A stretch of DNA of 16,615 nucleotides from Paracoccaceae bacterium (GCA_026984895.1 JALSRF010000155.1:1-16615); one strand, 5' to 3'; shown: positions 7,285 through 14,268, counted from the first letter of the stretch. Made by a program: numbers and translations. Notes: a model not told the origin generated them from the letters alone.

Positions 7285-7317
7285 TTGAGCCGCCCGGCGA
7301 ATGGGCTACATTCGCCG
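7285..7317 (+). promoter_or_regulatory. Putative dnaN promoter overlapped by an 8-bp inverted repeat
   Basis: TTGAGC (7285-7290), 16 bp, TACATT (7307-7312) is a fair sigma-70-type promoter with a predicted start about 20-25 nt before dnaN. CGGCGAAT (7295-7302) and ATTCGCCG (7310-7317) form a perfect inverted repeat with a 7-base centre that covers the -10. It could be an operator, or a hairpin in read-through transcripts from dnaA. No T-run follows, so a terminator is less likely. Confidence 0.4.
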
Positions 7318-7341
7318 CCCCGGCACATGCAGGAGTGGGAC

Positions 7342-8460
7342 ATGAAGATCAGTATCGAACGCAGCGACTTGCTGAAGGCGGTGACCCAGGCGCAATCGGT
7401 CGTGGAGCGCCGCAATACCATTCCGATCCTGGCCAATGTCCTGATCGAGGCCGAAGGCAACGATGCCACGTTCCGTGCCACGGACCTGGATATCGAGGTG
7501 GTGGACAAGGCGCCCGCCCAGGTCGAGCGCCCCGGGGCGACCACGGTTTCGGCCCTGACGCTGCACGAGATCGCGCGCAAGCTTCCCGACGGGGCGCTGG
7601 TGAGCCTGACCGATGACGGCACGTCGGGGCGCCTCGTGGTCGAGGCCGGGCGGTCGAACTTTTCGCTTGCGACGCTGCCCCGGGAAGATTTCCCGATCAT
7701 GGCCACCTCGGACTACGATACCAATTTTTCCGCGCCGGCACCGGTGCTGCGCAGGCTGTTCGACAAGACCAGATTCGCCATTTCAACCGAGGAGACCCGG
7801 TACTATCTGAACGGCGTCTACATGCATGTCGCCTCGGGCGCCCAGGGGCAGACCCTGCGCTGCGTGGCAACGGACGGACACAGGCTTGCGCGCGTGGATG
7901 CGCCGCTGCCCGAAGGGGCCGAGGGCATGGCGGGGGTGATCGTCCCGCGCAAGACGGTTGCCGAACTGCGCAAGCTTCTTGACGACGACGATCAGGTAAT
8001 CGCGGTTTCGGTTTCGGAAACCAAACTGCGTTTCGCCAGCCCCGGGATCACCCTCACCTCGAAGGTCATCGACGGCACCTTCCCCGATTATTCGCGCGTG
8101 ATCCCGCAGGGCAACACCCGCAGGATGGAAGTGGATGCCGCCGAGTTCGCGCGCGCGGTGGACCGGGTGGCCACCGTCTCTTCAGAGCGTTCGCGGGCGG
8201 TGAAGATGGCCATTGGCGACGACCGGCTGGTGCTTTCCGTCAATGCTCCCGACAGCGGCGCCGCCGAGGAAGAACTGGGCGTGGCCTATGCGGACGAGCC
8301 CCTGGAGATCGGTTTCAACGCGAAATACCTGGTGGAAATCGCCAGCCAGATCGATCGGGAAAATGCGGTGTTCATGTTCAATCAGCCGGGCGATCCGGCC
8401 CTGGTGCGCGAGGGCGACGACGAAAGCGCCGTCTACCTTGTGATGCCGATGCGCGTGTGA
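7342..8460 (+). CDS. dnaN: DnaN, DNA polymerase III beta sliding clamp
   Basis: This encodes 372 aa, the normal size for three repeated clamp domains. DnaN forms the ring that tethers DNA polymerase III and other clamp-binding proteins to DNA. The opening MKISIERSDLLKAVTQAQSVVERRNTIPIL, the segment FRATDLDIEV and the C-terminal YLVMPMRV are characteristic; the last residues form part of the hydrophobic partner-binding pocket. AGGAG (7331-7335) stands six bases before the ATG and fixes the start. It lies 117 bp after dnaA with its own likely promoter, followed after 53 bp by recF. Confidence 0.98.
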   Translation: MKISIERSDLLKAVTQAQSVVERRNTIPILANVLIEAEGNDATFRATDLDIEVVDKAPAQVERPGATTVSALTLHEIARKLPDGALVSLTDDGTSGRLVVEAGRSNFSLATLPREDFPIMATSDYDTNFSAPAPVLRRLFDKTRFAISTEETRYYLNGVYMHVASGAQGQTLRCVATDGHRLARVDAPLPEGAEGMAGVIVPRKTVAELRKLLDDDDQVIAVSVSETKLRFASPGITLTSKVIDGTFPDYSRVIPQGNTRRMEVDAAEFARAVDRVATVSSERSRAVKMAIGDDRLVLSVNAPDSGAAEEELGVAYADEPLEIGFNAKYLVEIASQIDRENAVFMFNQPGDPALVREGDDESAVYLVMPMRV

Positions 8461-8510
8461 TGGCGCGCGGGCCGACCGGTTGCGCCCATGCCAGCGCCGG
8501 GAAGGGGTGA
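8460..8510 (+). other. Possible 16-codon leader frame bridging dnaN and recF
   Basis: The dnaN stop overlaps an ATG as TGATG (8458-8462). That ATG opens a 16-codon frame (M-ARGPTGCAHASAGKG) ending at TGA 8508-8510, three bases before the recF GTG and in the same frame as recF. Ribosomes finishing dnaN could reinitiate here and be delivered to recF. It may equally be chance in GC-rich DNA; there is no separate ribosome binding site analysis to support it. Confidence 0.2.
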
Positions 8511-8513
8511 CAG

Positions 8514-9620
8514 GTGGCCGCACTCGCCGTTCATGAACTGACGGTATCCCATTTCCGATCGTATCGCCTGGCGCGCCTTGCCTTTGGCGGCGGCCCGGTG
8601 GCGGTCCATGGCGCCAACGGGGCGGGCAAGACCAATCTTCTGGAGGCGCTCTCGCTGCTGTCGCCCGGGCGCGGGATGCGGCGTGCCCGGGCCGACGACC
8701 TGATGCGCCAGCCGCAGGGGCTGGGCTGGAAGGTCAGCGCGCTTCTCGAAAGCCTGGAACAGCACCACGAGGTGGAAACCGGCGCCGGGCAGGGCGGTGC
8801 GCGGGCAACCCGCATCGACGGCAAGGCCGCGCCGCAACTGGCGCTGGGGCGCATCGTGCGCATGCTGTGGTTGGTGCCGGCGATGGACCGGCTCTGGCTG
8901 GAAGGCGCCGAGGGGCGGCGGCGGTTCCTGGACAGGATGACCCTGTCGTTCGAGCCCGCGCATGGCGATGCGATGCTGGCCTACGAGAAGGCCATGCGCG
9001 AGCGCAACCGCCTGCTGCGCGATCAGGTCTCTGACGCGGCCTGGTATCGCGCCCTTGAATCGACCATGGCGCGCACCGGCGCCACGATCATGGCCAACCG
9101 CCGCCTGACGCTGTTACGGGTTTCCCGGGCCCTGGAAGGGGCGACCACCGCCTTTCCCGGTGCCGAACTGTCGCTGAGCGCGCCCGAAGGGCAGGACATC
9201 GCCGAAGACGAGGACACGCTTGCCCGGGCGCTGGCCGCCGGGCGCCGCCGCGACATGGCCGCCGGGCGCAGCCTGAGCGGGCCGCACCGCATCGACCTGC
9301 AGGCGGTCTATGCTGCCAAGGGGGTGGCGGCGCGCCAGTGTTCGACCGGCGAGCAGAAGGCGCTGCTGATCTCGCTGATCCTGGCAAACGCCCGGGCGCT
9401 GGCCGAGGATTTCGGTGCGCCGCCGATCCTGCTGCTGGACGAGGTCGCCGCCCATCTCGACGCCGACCGCCGCGCGTCGCTTTACGATGAGATCTGCGCG
9501 CTCGGCGCCCAGGCGTTCCTGACCGGCACCGGGCGCGAGCTGTTTGACGAACTGGGCGAAAGGGCGCAGTTTTTCGAGGTTGGCGAAGCCGCCGGCACCT
9601 CGGACATCCGTCAGGGCTGA
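8514..9620 (+). CDS. recF: RecF, DNA replication and repair ATPase
   Basis: This encodes 368 aa, usual for the family. RecF is an SMC-like ATPase that works with RecO and RecR to load RecA at single-strand gaps. Walker A is GANGAGKT (33-40), the ABC-type signature is CSTGEQKALLIS (from 276), and Walker B is ILLLDEVAAHLD (D309, E310). The GTG start is supported by AAGGGG (8502-8507) six bases upstream; no in-frame ATG lies near, and the frame is closed by a stop three bases before the GTG. It is in the usual place between dnaN and gyrB, followed by a 327-bp spacer. Confidence 0.96.
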   Translation: MAALAVHELTVSHFRSYRLARLAFGGGPVAVHGANGAGKTNLLEALSLLSPGRGMRRARADDLMRQPQGLGWKVSALLESLEQHHEVETGAGQGGARATRIDGKAAPQLALGRIVRMLWLVPAMDRLWLEGAEGRRRFLDRMTLSFEPAHGDAMLAYEKAMRERNRLLRDQVSDAAWYRALESTMARTGATIMANRRLTLLRVSRALEGATTAFPGAELSLSAPEGQDIAEDEDTLARALAAGRRRDMAAGRSLSGPHRIDLQAVYAAKGVAARQCSTGEQKALLISLILANARALAEDFGAPPILLLDEVAAHLDADRRASLYDEICALGAQAFLTGTGRELFDELGERAQFFEVGEAAGTSDIRQG

Positions 9621-9722
9621 GAAACCGGCGTTCCGGCATCCGGGCCAGGAGGCGATGCGCCCCAGGCGCGGGCGGGAAACGGGAACGGCGCAACCCCGGC
9701 TCCGATGGGGCAGGGCAGGCGC

Positions 9723-9750
9723 CCGGGCGTGGCCGTCCGGGCGTGGTCGC
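9723..9750 (+). repeat. Imperfect 14-bp tandem repeat
   Basis: CCGGGCGTGGCCGT (9723-9736) is followed directly by CCGGGCGTGGTCGC (9737-9750), with two mismatches. It lies in the GC-rich first part of the recF-gyrB spacer. It probably arose by slippage; no function is apparent. Confidence 0.6.
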
Positions 9751-9848
9751 CGCCCCCGGCGCCGCTGTCGGGGATGCGGCCGTGCCCCGGTTTTCGCCCC
9801 CCGGCGAGGATGGCCGTTTCACGATATCCGACCCGGCATGTGGCACTG

Positions 9849-9919
9849 TTGCAAACTGCCCGCGTGAACACCATATTTGGTGTAGAGCGCGTGACACTCT
9901 CCCCCAAATCTTGTAAAAA
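9849..9919 (+). promoter_or_regulatory. gyrB promoter region, two candidates
   Basis: Candidate one is TTGCAA (9849-9854), 17 bp, CATATT (9872-9877). Candidate two, nearer the gene, is GTGACA (9891-9896), 17 bp, TAAAAA (9914-9919), giving a leader of about 20 nt. The second has the better -35. The sharp drop in GC content here compared with the preceding 200 bp supports a promoter somewhere in this stretch. Confidence 0.45.
9868..9883. repeat. Inverted repeat ACACCA-TATT-TGGTGT upstream of gyrB
   Basis: The arms are perfect 6-bp complements around an AT centre. It overlaps the -10 of the distal candidate promoter and lies just upstream of the -35 of the proximal one, the usual location for a dimeric regulator's operator. 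It could also be supercoiling-sensitive DNA, since gyrase genes are often controlled by supercoiling. No regulator is identified. Confidence 0.5.
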
Positions 9920-9947
9920 TACCGGCAAGTAACACAGGATTTTCCGC

Positions 9948-12365
9948 ATGGCAGAAAATGCCCAGCAGCCGGAAGAATACGGCGCCGATTCCATCAAGGT
10001 TCTCAAGGGCTTGGAGGCTGTCCGCAAGCGCCCCGGCATGTATATTGGCGACACCGACGACGGCTCGGGCCTGCACCATATGGTGTATGAGGTCGTGGAT
10101 AACGGCATTGACGAGGCGCTGGCCGGCCACGCCGACGCCGTAACCGTGATCATCCATGCCGATTCCTCGGTTTCGGTCAGCGACAACGGGCGCGGCATCC
10201 CGGTGGGCATCCACGAGGAAGAGGGCGTCTCGGCGGCCGAGGTGATCATGACCCAGCTGCACGCGGGCGGCAAGTTCGACAGCAACAGCTACAAGGTTTC
10301 CGGCGGGCTGCACGGGGTGGGTGTTTCGGTGGTCAATGCGCTTTCCGACTGGCTGGAACTGCGCATCTGGCGCGAGGGCAAGGAGCACGTTGTGCGGTTC
10401 GAGCACGGCGAAACGGTCGAGCCGCTGCGCATCGTTGGTGATGCCGGCGCGCGCACCGGCACCCAGGTGCGGTTCATGGCATCGACGGCAACGTTTTCCA
10501 ATCTGGACTACTCTTTCAGGACGCTGGAAAACCGGCTGCGCGAACTGGCCTTCCTGAATTCGGGCGTGCGGATCGTCCTGCGCGACGAACGCCCGGCCGA
10601 GCCGCTTGAAAGCGACCTGTTCTACGAAGGCGGCGTGCGCGAGTTCGTGCGCTACCTCGACCGCTCCAAGACCCCGGTTCTGGACGAGCCGATCTTCTTT
10701 TCCGGCGAAAAGGACGGCATCACCGTCGAGGTGGCGATGTGGTGGAACGACAGCTACCACGAGAACGTGCTGCCCTTTACCAACAATATCCCGCAGCGCG
10801 ACGGCGGCACCCACCTGGCCGGGTTTCGCGGGGCCTTGACGCGCACCATGAACCTGTTCGCCAATTCATCGGGGCTGGCGAAAAGGGAAAAGGTGAACTT
10901 CACCGGCGACGATGCCCGCGAGGGGCTGACCTGCGTGCTGTCGGTCAAGGTGCCGGATCCGAAGTTCAGTTCGCAGACCAAGGACAAGCTGGTCAGCTCG
11001 GAAGTGCGCCCGGTGGTCGAAAGCCTGACCAATGAGAAGCTGGGCGAGTGGTTCGAAGAGCACCCGCAGGAAGCCAAAACGATCGTCGGCAAGGTGATCG
11101 AGGCGGCACTGGCCCGCGAAGCGGCGCGCAAGGCCCGCGAGATGACGCGCAAGAAATCCTCTCTGGATGTTGCGTCCTTGCCCGGCAAACTGGCGGACTG
11201 CCAGGAACGCGACCCGGCCAAGCGCGAGATTTTCCTGGTCGAGGGCGACAGCGCCGGAGGCTCGGCCAAGCAGGGACGTTCGCGCCACAACCAGGCGGTT
11301 CTGCCGTTGCGCGGCAAGATCCTGAACGTGGAACGCGCGCGGTTCGACCGGATGCTTTCCAGCCAGGAAATCGGCACGCTGATCACCGCCTTTGGCACCG
11401 GCATCGGGCGTGACGAGTTCGATATCTCCAAGCTGCGCTACCACAAGATCGTCATCATGACCGACGCCGACGTGGACGGCGCGCATATCCGCACGCTGCT
11501 GCTGACCTTCTTCTTCCGGCAGATGCCCGAGATCATCGAAGGCGGCTACCTCTACATCGCGCAACCGCCGCTCTACAAGGTGTCGCGCGGCAAGTCGGAG
11601 GTCTACCTGAAGGATCAGGCGGGACTGGACGATTATCTGATCGAACAGGGAATCGAGGGCGCGGTGCTGTCGCTTCCGGATGGTCAGGACATTGCCGGCG
11701 CCGATCTGGCCCGCGTCATCGACGGCGCCAGGAAGTTCCGCCGCATACTCGATGCCTTCCCGACGCACTACCCGCGTCACATCCTTGAACAGGCAGCGCT
11801 TTGCGGGGCGTTTGATGCCGGCAGGGCCGACGACGATCTGCAAACGGTCGCCGATGCGGTGGCCGCGCGGCTGGATCTCGTTGCGCCGGAATATGAAAAG
11901 GGTTGGACCGGGCGGATCACCCAGGATCACGGCATTCGGCTTTCGCGCGTGTTGCGCGGGGTCGAGGAAATCCGCACGCTGGACGGCGCCGTGCTGCGTT
12001 CGGGCGAGGCGCGGCGATTGTCGGCGGTCAGCGCTGAAACCCGCGACATCTATGATGACCCGGCCAGGTTCGCCCGCAGGGAACGCGAGGTTCTGATCCA
12101 CGGGCCCAGCGATCTGCTGAACGCGGTTCTGAGGGAAGGCGAGCGCGGTCTGACGTTGCAGCGTTACAAGGGGCTGGGAGAAATGAACCCGGACCAGTTG
12201 TGGGAAACCACGCTGGACCCGGAGGCGCGCACCCTTTTGCAGGTGAAGATCGAAGACATGGCCGAGGCGGACGATATCTTTACCAAGCTCATGGGCGATG
12301 TGGTGGAGCCGCGCCGGGAGTTTATCCAGCAAAATGCGCTGAGTGTCGAAAATCTGGACTTCTGA
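9948..12365 (+). CDS. gyrB: GyrB, DNA gyrase subunit B
   Basis: This encodes 805 aa, close to E. coli GyrB (804). With GyrA it introduces negative supercoils using ATP. The GHKL ATPase domain has VVDNGIDEA (Asn52 and Glu56, matching E. coli Asn46 and Glu50), DNGRGIP and the lid GGLHGVG. The transducer carries QTKDKL. The TOPRIM domain has EGDSAGGSA (catalytic Glu432) and DADVDGAHI (D506, D508, D510). The C-terminal tail motif QRYKGLGEMNPDQLW is present, and a long insert of about 170 residues separates TOPRIM from that tail, as in proteobacterial GyrB rather than ParE. The residue after the ATP-site Asn is Gly53, where E. coli has Ala. The ATG is preceded by AGGA. It ends in a convergent region with trhO. 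Confidence 0.98.
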   Translation: MAENAQQPEEYGADSIKVLKGLEAVRKRPGMYIGDTDDGSGLHHMVYEVVDNGIDEALAGHADAVTVIIHADSSVSVSDNGRGIPVGIHEEEGVSAAEVIMTQLHAGGKFDSNSYKVSGGLHGVGVSVVNALSDWLELRIWREGKEHVVRFEHGETVEPLRIVGDAGARTGTQVRFMASTATFSNLDYSFRTLENRLRELAFLNSGVRIVLRDERPAEPLESDLFYEGGVREFVRYLDRSKTPVLDEPIFFSGEKDGITVEVAMWWNDSYHENVLPFTNNIPQRDGGTHLAGFRGALTRTMNLFANSSGLAKREKVNFTGDDAREGLTCVLSVKVPDPKFSSQTKDKLVSSEVRPVVESLTNEKLGEWFEEHPQEAKTIVGKVIEAALAREAARKAREMTRKKSSLDVASLPGKLADCQERDPAKREIFLVEGDSAGGSAKQGRSRHNQAVLPLRGKILNVERARFDRMLSSQEIGTLITAFGTGIGRDEFDISKLRYHKIVIMTDADVDGAHIRTLLLTFFFRQMPEIIEGGYLYIAQPPLYKVSRGKSEVYLKDQAGLDDYLIEQGIEGAVLSLPDGQDIAGADLARVIDGARKFRRILDAFPTHYPRHILEQAALCGAFDAGRADDDLQTVADAVAARLDLVAPEYEKGWTGRITQDHGIRLSRVLRGVEEIRTLDGAVLRSGEARRLSAVSAETRDIYDDPARFARREREVLIHGPSDLLNAVLREGERGLTLQRYKGLGEMNPDQLWETTLDPEARTLLQVKIEDMAEADDIFTKLMGDVVEPRREFIQQNALSVENLDF

Positions 12366-12398
12366 GAGGTTTTGCGCCGCGCTGTGCGCGTCGCGGCG

Positions 12399-12422
12399 GG
12401 CGCGGGCTTTGCCGCCCGCGCC
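12399..12422 (+). terminator. GC hairpin after gyrB
   Basis: GGCGCGGGC (12399-12407), loop TTTGCC, and GCCCGCGCC (12414-12422) form a perfect 9-bp stem 33 bp after the gyrB stop. No T-run follows; instead the repeated GCCTCCGG element starts two bases later. It may be part of a composite 3' end. Confidence 0.45.
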
Positions 12423-12423
12423 A

Positions 12424-12457
12424 ATGCCTCCGGCGGGGATATTTCAGCGAAAAAGAA
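12424..12457 (+). repeat. Inverted-pair element, copy A (gyrB side)
   Basis: This 34-bp element starts with AT then GCCTCCGGCGGGGATATTT, then a variable triplet CAG, then CGAAAAAGAA. It matches the reverse complement of copy B at 31 of 34 positions (the first 21 and last 10 are exact). The start can fold as CCTC-cggc-GGGG followed by ATATTT, resembling a compact terminator for gyrB. I recall similar GCCTCCGGCGGGGATATTT sequences between genes in other Rhodobacteraceae; this is memory, not a search. Confidence 0.8.
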
Positions 12458-12468
12458 GGATGCAGGCA

Positions 12469-12505
12469 CGCCTCGCCCCAAGGAGTCGGAGCGAGGCGGC
12501 TTCTT
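12469..12505 (+). terminator. Hairpin with pyrimidine-rich tail between gyrB and trhO
   Basis: CGCCTCGC (12469-12476) pairs perfectly with GCGAGGCG (12491-12498) around a 14-base loop, followed by GCTTCTTCTTCG. It lies between the two inverted elements. It is plausible as a further gyrB terminator or as the tip of a larger foldback; the tail is interrupted by C, so Rho-independent termination is uncertain. Confidence 0.45.
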
Positions 12506-12563
12506 CTTCGACGGCCATCGGCTTCCCAGCCTGTTCCGCAAGCCATCTATCGGACATACTGGT

Positions 12564-12597
12564 TTCTTTTTCGTAAAAATATCCCCGCCGGAGGCAT
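12564..12597 (-). repeat. Inverted-pair element, copy B (trhO side)
   Basis: On the minus strand this reads AT, GCCTCCGGCGGGGATATTT, TTA, CGAAAAAGAA, the same element as copy A in the opposite orientation. It lies 53 bp after the trhO stop in the sense direction of trhO. Here the short CCTC/GGGG hairpin is followed by ATATTTTTA, a better T-run than in copy A, so it fits a trhO terminator. Together the copies enclose 106 bp and could pair into one long foldback. Confidence 0.8.
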
Positions 12598-12622
12598 GAA
12601 ATGTCGTGCCGTCAGGCCGGTC

Positions 12623-12640
12623 CAGACTGCCGGGAGTCTG
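12623..12640 (-). repeat. Hairpin CAGACT-GCCGGG-AGTCTG after trhO
   Basis: Perfect 6-bp arms around a 6-base loop lie 10 bp beyond the trhO stop. There is no T-run on the trhO strand, so it is more likely an mRNA 3' structure than a terminator on its own. Confidence 0.4.
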
Positions 12641-12650
12641 TCATGCCGAG

Positions 12651-13541
12651 TTACGCATCATCGCGCATTTTCGCCAGTTCAAGCTGTTTCTGACGTTCGC
12701 GGAAACGCGCCTTTTGCGCCGCGCTGGTCTTGTCCGCACACAGATGGCAACTGACGCCCTGTTCGTATTGAGGCCGGGCCGTGTCTGCGGGCAGAATGGG
12801 CTGGCGGCAGGCGCGACACAGCATATGCCGGCCTTCGACCAGCCCATGGCCGACGGACACGCGTTCGTCAAAGACGAAACACGCCCCTTCCCAGAGGCTT
12901 TCTTCGGGCGGAATTTCTTCCAGGTATTTCAGGATGCCGCCTTTCAGGTGGTAAACCTCCGTTTCGCCAAGTCCCAGCAGGTAGCTTGTCGATTTCTCGC
13001 AACGGATTCCGCCCGTGCAAAACATGGCGATACGCCTGTTCTGGAAGCGGTCGCGGTTCTGCGCCCACCAGGCGGGAAAATCGCGAAAAGCCCGCGTATG
13101 CGGGTCGATGGCCCCTCGGAAACTGCCAATCGCCACTTCATAGGCATTGCGCGTGTCGATCACCACAACATCGGGTTGCGAAATCAGCGCATTCCAGTCC
13201 TGCGCAGGGACATGGCGGCCGACCTGCGCACACGGGTCCACTCCTGGCTGGCCAAGGGTCACGATTTCTCCTTTCAGGCGCACCTTCATGCGCTTGAACG
13301 GCATCGATCCTGCCCGGCTTTCCTTCCAGTGCAGATCGGCACAACCCGGCAGGGCGCGAACATGCGCAAGAACCGCATCGATCCCCTGCCGGGAGCCGGC
13401 GATGGTTCCGTTGATCCCTTCGCTTGCCAGCAGCAGCGTGCCGCGCATGCCGACCTCCCGGCAGAGTTCAAGCAACGGCGCCTTCAGCGCGCCGGGGTCG
13501 GCAAAATGCGTGAAATGGTAAAGAGCGGCAACGACATGCAT
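12651..13541 (-). CDS. trhO: TrhO, tRNA uridine(34) hydroxylase (YceA family, rhodanese fold)
   Basis: This encodes 296 aa. TrhO (YceA) hydroxylates the wobble uridine of certain tRNAs using O2, the first step to 5-(carboxy)methoxyuridine. The N-terminal acylphosphatase-like part carries GTLLLASEGINGTIAG (34-49). The central rhodanese domain has VVIDTRNAYE (126-135) and the active loop FCTGGIRCEKS with Cys175 and Cys181. The C-terminal part has paired cysteines, CRAC and CHLC, likely binding zinc. I chose ATG 13541 (MHVVAALYHF) because family members start just before AALYHF; ATG 13553 would add MPNT. Neither start has an ideally spaced ribosome binding site, and the only AGG lies in a leader hairpin. 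It is convergent with gyrB and divergent from pncA. Confidence 0.93.
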   Translation of the reverse strand: MHVVAALYHFTHFADPGALKAPLLELCREVGMRGTLLLASEGINGTIAGSRQGIDAVLAHVRALPGCADLHWKESRAGSMPFKRMKVRLKGEIVTLGQPGVDPCAQVGRHVPAQDWNALISQPDVVVIDTRNAYEVAIGSFRGAIDPHTRAFRDFPAWWAQNRDRFQNRRIAMFCTGGIRCEKSTSYLLGLGETEVYHLKGGILKYLEEIPPEESLWEGACFVFDERVSVGHGLVEGRHMLCRACRQPILPADTARPQYEQGVSCHLCADKTSAAQKARFRERQKQLELAKMRDDA

Positions 13542-13545
13542 GGTG

Positions 13546-13563
13546 TTCGGCATACCTGCCGAA
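13546..13563 (-). promoter_or_regulatory. Hairpin in the trhO leader covering the possible ribosome binding site
   Basis: On the minus strand TTCGGCA, GGTA, TGCCGAA form a perfect 7-bp stem with a 4-base loop ending four bases before ATG 13541. The only AGG-like Shine-Dalgarno sequence in the leader is in the stem-loop junction, and the alternative ATG 13553 sits at the loop. As DNA it is equally a good dyad in the trhO-pncA divergent spacer and may be an operator. Confidence 0.45.
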
Positions 13564-13586
13564 TGCGTGGCCCCGCAACCCCCGTC

Positions 13587-13615
13587 TTGACGCACGCCGC
13601 GCGCATCCTTACCCA
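13587..13615 (+). promoter_or_regulatory. Putative pncA-pncB promoter
   Basis: TTGACG (13587-13592), 17 bp, TACCCA (13610-13615). The -35 is good and the -10 poor. The predicted start lies about 20-25 nt before pncA, leaving room for the AGGAG site at 13632. Confidence 0.35.
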
Positions 13616-13643
13616 AGAGGCAGCCCAAACCAGGAGCCGACGA

Positions 13644-14249
13644 ATGCGCCCCGATACCGAAGCCCTGATCGTCATCGACGTGCAGAACGATTTTTGCCCG
13701 GGCGGCGCCCTGGCCGTGGATGGGGGCGATGAAATCGTGAACGAAATCAACGCCATGATGGGTTCCTTCCAGGCGGTTGTCCTTACCCAGGACTGGCACC
13801 CGGAAAATCATGCGTCGTTTGCGGCAAACCATGCCGGCAGGCAGCCGTTCGATGTGATCGAGCTTGCCTATGGTCCACAGGTCCTGTGGCCCAGCCACTG
13901 CGTGCAGGGCAGCGCGGGCGCCGATTTTCACGCCGGCCTCGACAGCGACCGCGCCGACATGATCATTCGCAAGGGGTTTCGCAGGCAGATCGACAGCTAC
14001 TCCGCGTTTTTTGAAAACGACCGCAAGACGGCAACCGGCCTTGACGGATACCTGCGCAGCCGCGGGATAGACACCTTGACCCTTGTCGGTCTTGCAACCG
14101 ACTTCTGCGTGAACTACTCGGCGCTCGACGCGGCGAAGCTGGGCTATTCGGTTCGCGTCATCGAAAGCGCCTGTCGTGCCATCGACATGGACGGATCGCT
14201 TTTCGCCGCCCGCGCCGCGATGAAAGAGGCCGGCGTGGCGCTCGACTGA
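13644..14249 (+). CDS. pncA: PncA, nicotinamidase
   Basis: This encodes 201 aa. The enzyme hydrolyses nicotinamide to nicotinate and ammonia, the first step of Preiss-Handler NAD salvage. The isochorismatase-like triad is complete: Asp12 (VIDVQNDF), Lys110 (IIRKGF) and Cys155 (ATDFCVNYS). Metal ligands of nicotinamidases are present in TQDWHPENH (Asp50, His52) and WPSHC (His85). The segment WPSHCVQGSAGADFH separates nicotinamidases from other isochorismatase-fold hydrolases. AGGAG (13632-13636) is seven bases before the ATG. It lies 19 bp upstream of pncB, which does the next step, and the pairing strongly supports both calls. Confidence 0.96.
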   Translation: MRPDTEALIVIDVQNDFCPGGALAVDGGDEIVNEINAMMGSFQAVVLTQDWHPENHASFAANHAGRQPFDVIELAYGPQVLWPSHCVQGSAGADFHAGLDSDRADMIIRKGFRRQIDSYSAFFENDRKTATGLDGYLRSRGIDTLTLVGLATDFCVNYSALDAAKLGYSVRVIESACRAIDMDGSLFAARAAMKEAGVALD

Positions 14250-14268
14250 GCGGAGCCGGAAGACCGCC

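Larger units (their letters stand above)
9621..9947 (+). other. recF-gyrB intergenic spacer
   Basis: This 327-bp stretch holds no credible gene. The first 220 bp are very GC-rich and contain only a 14-bp tandem duplication and short self-complementary patches, with no clear recF terminator. The last 100 bp are AT-richer and carry the candidate gyrB promoters and an inverted repeat, listed separately. Reading frames that cross it are Arg/Pro-rich translations without family features. Confidence 0.7.

Noticed and set aside
9088..9897. Possible gene across the end of recF and the recF-gyrB spacer
   Set aside because: The frames on both strands are dominated by Arg, Pro and Gly and change character at no clear boundary; no start signal or domain is present.
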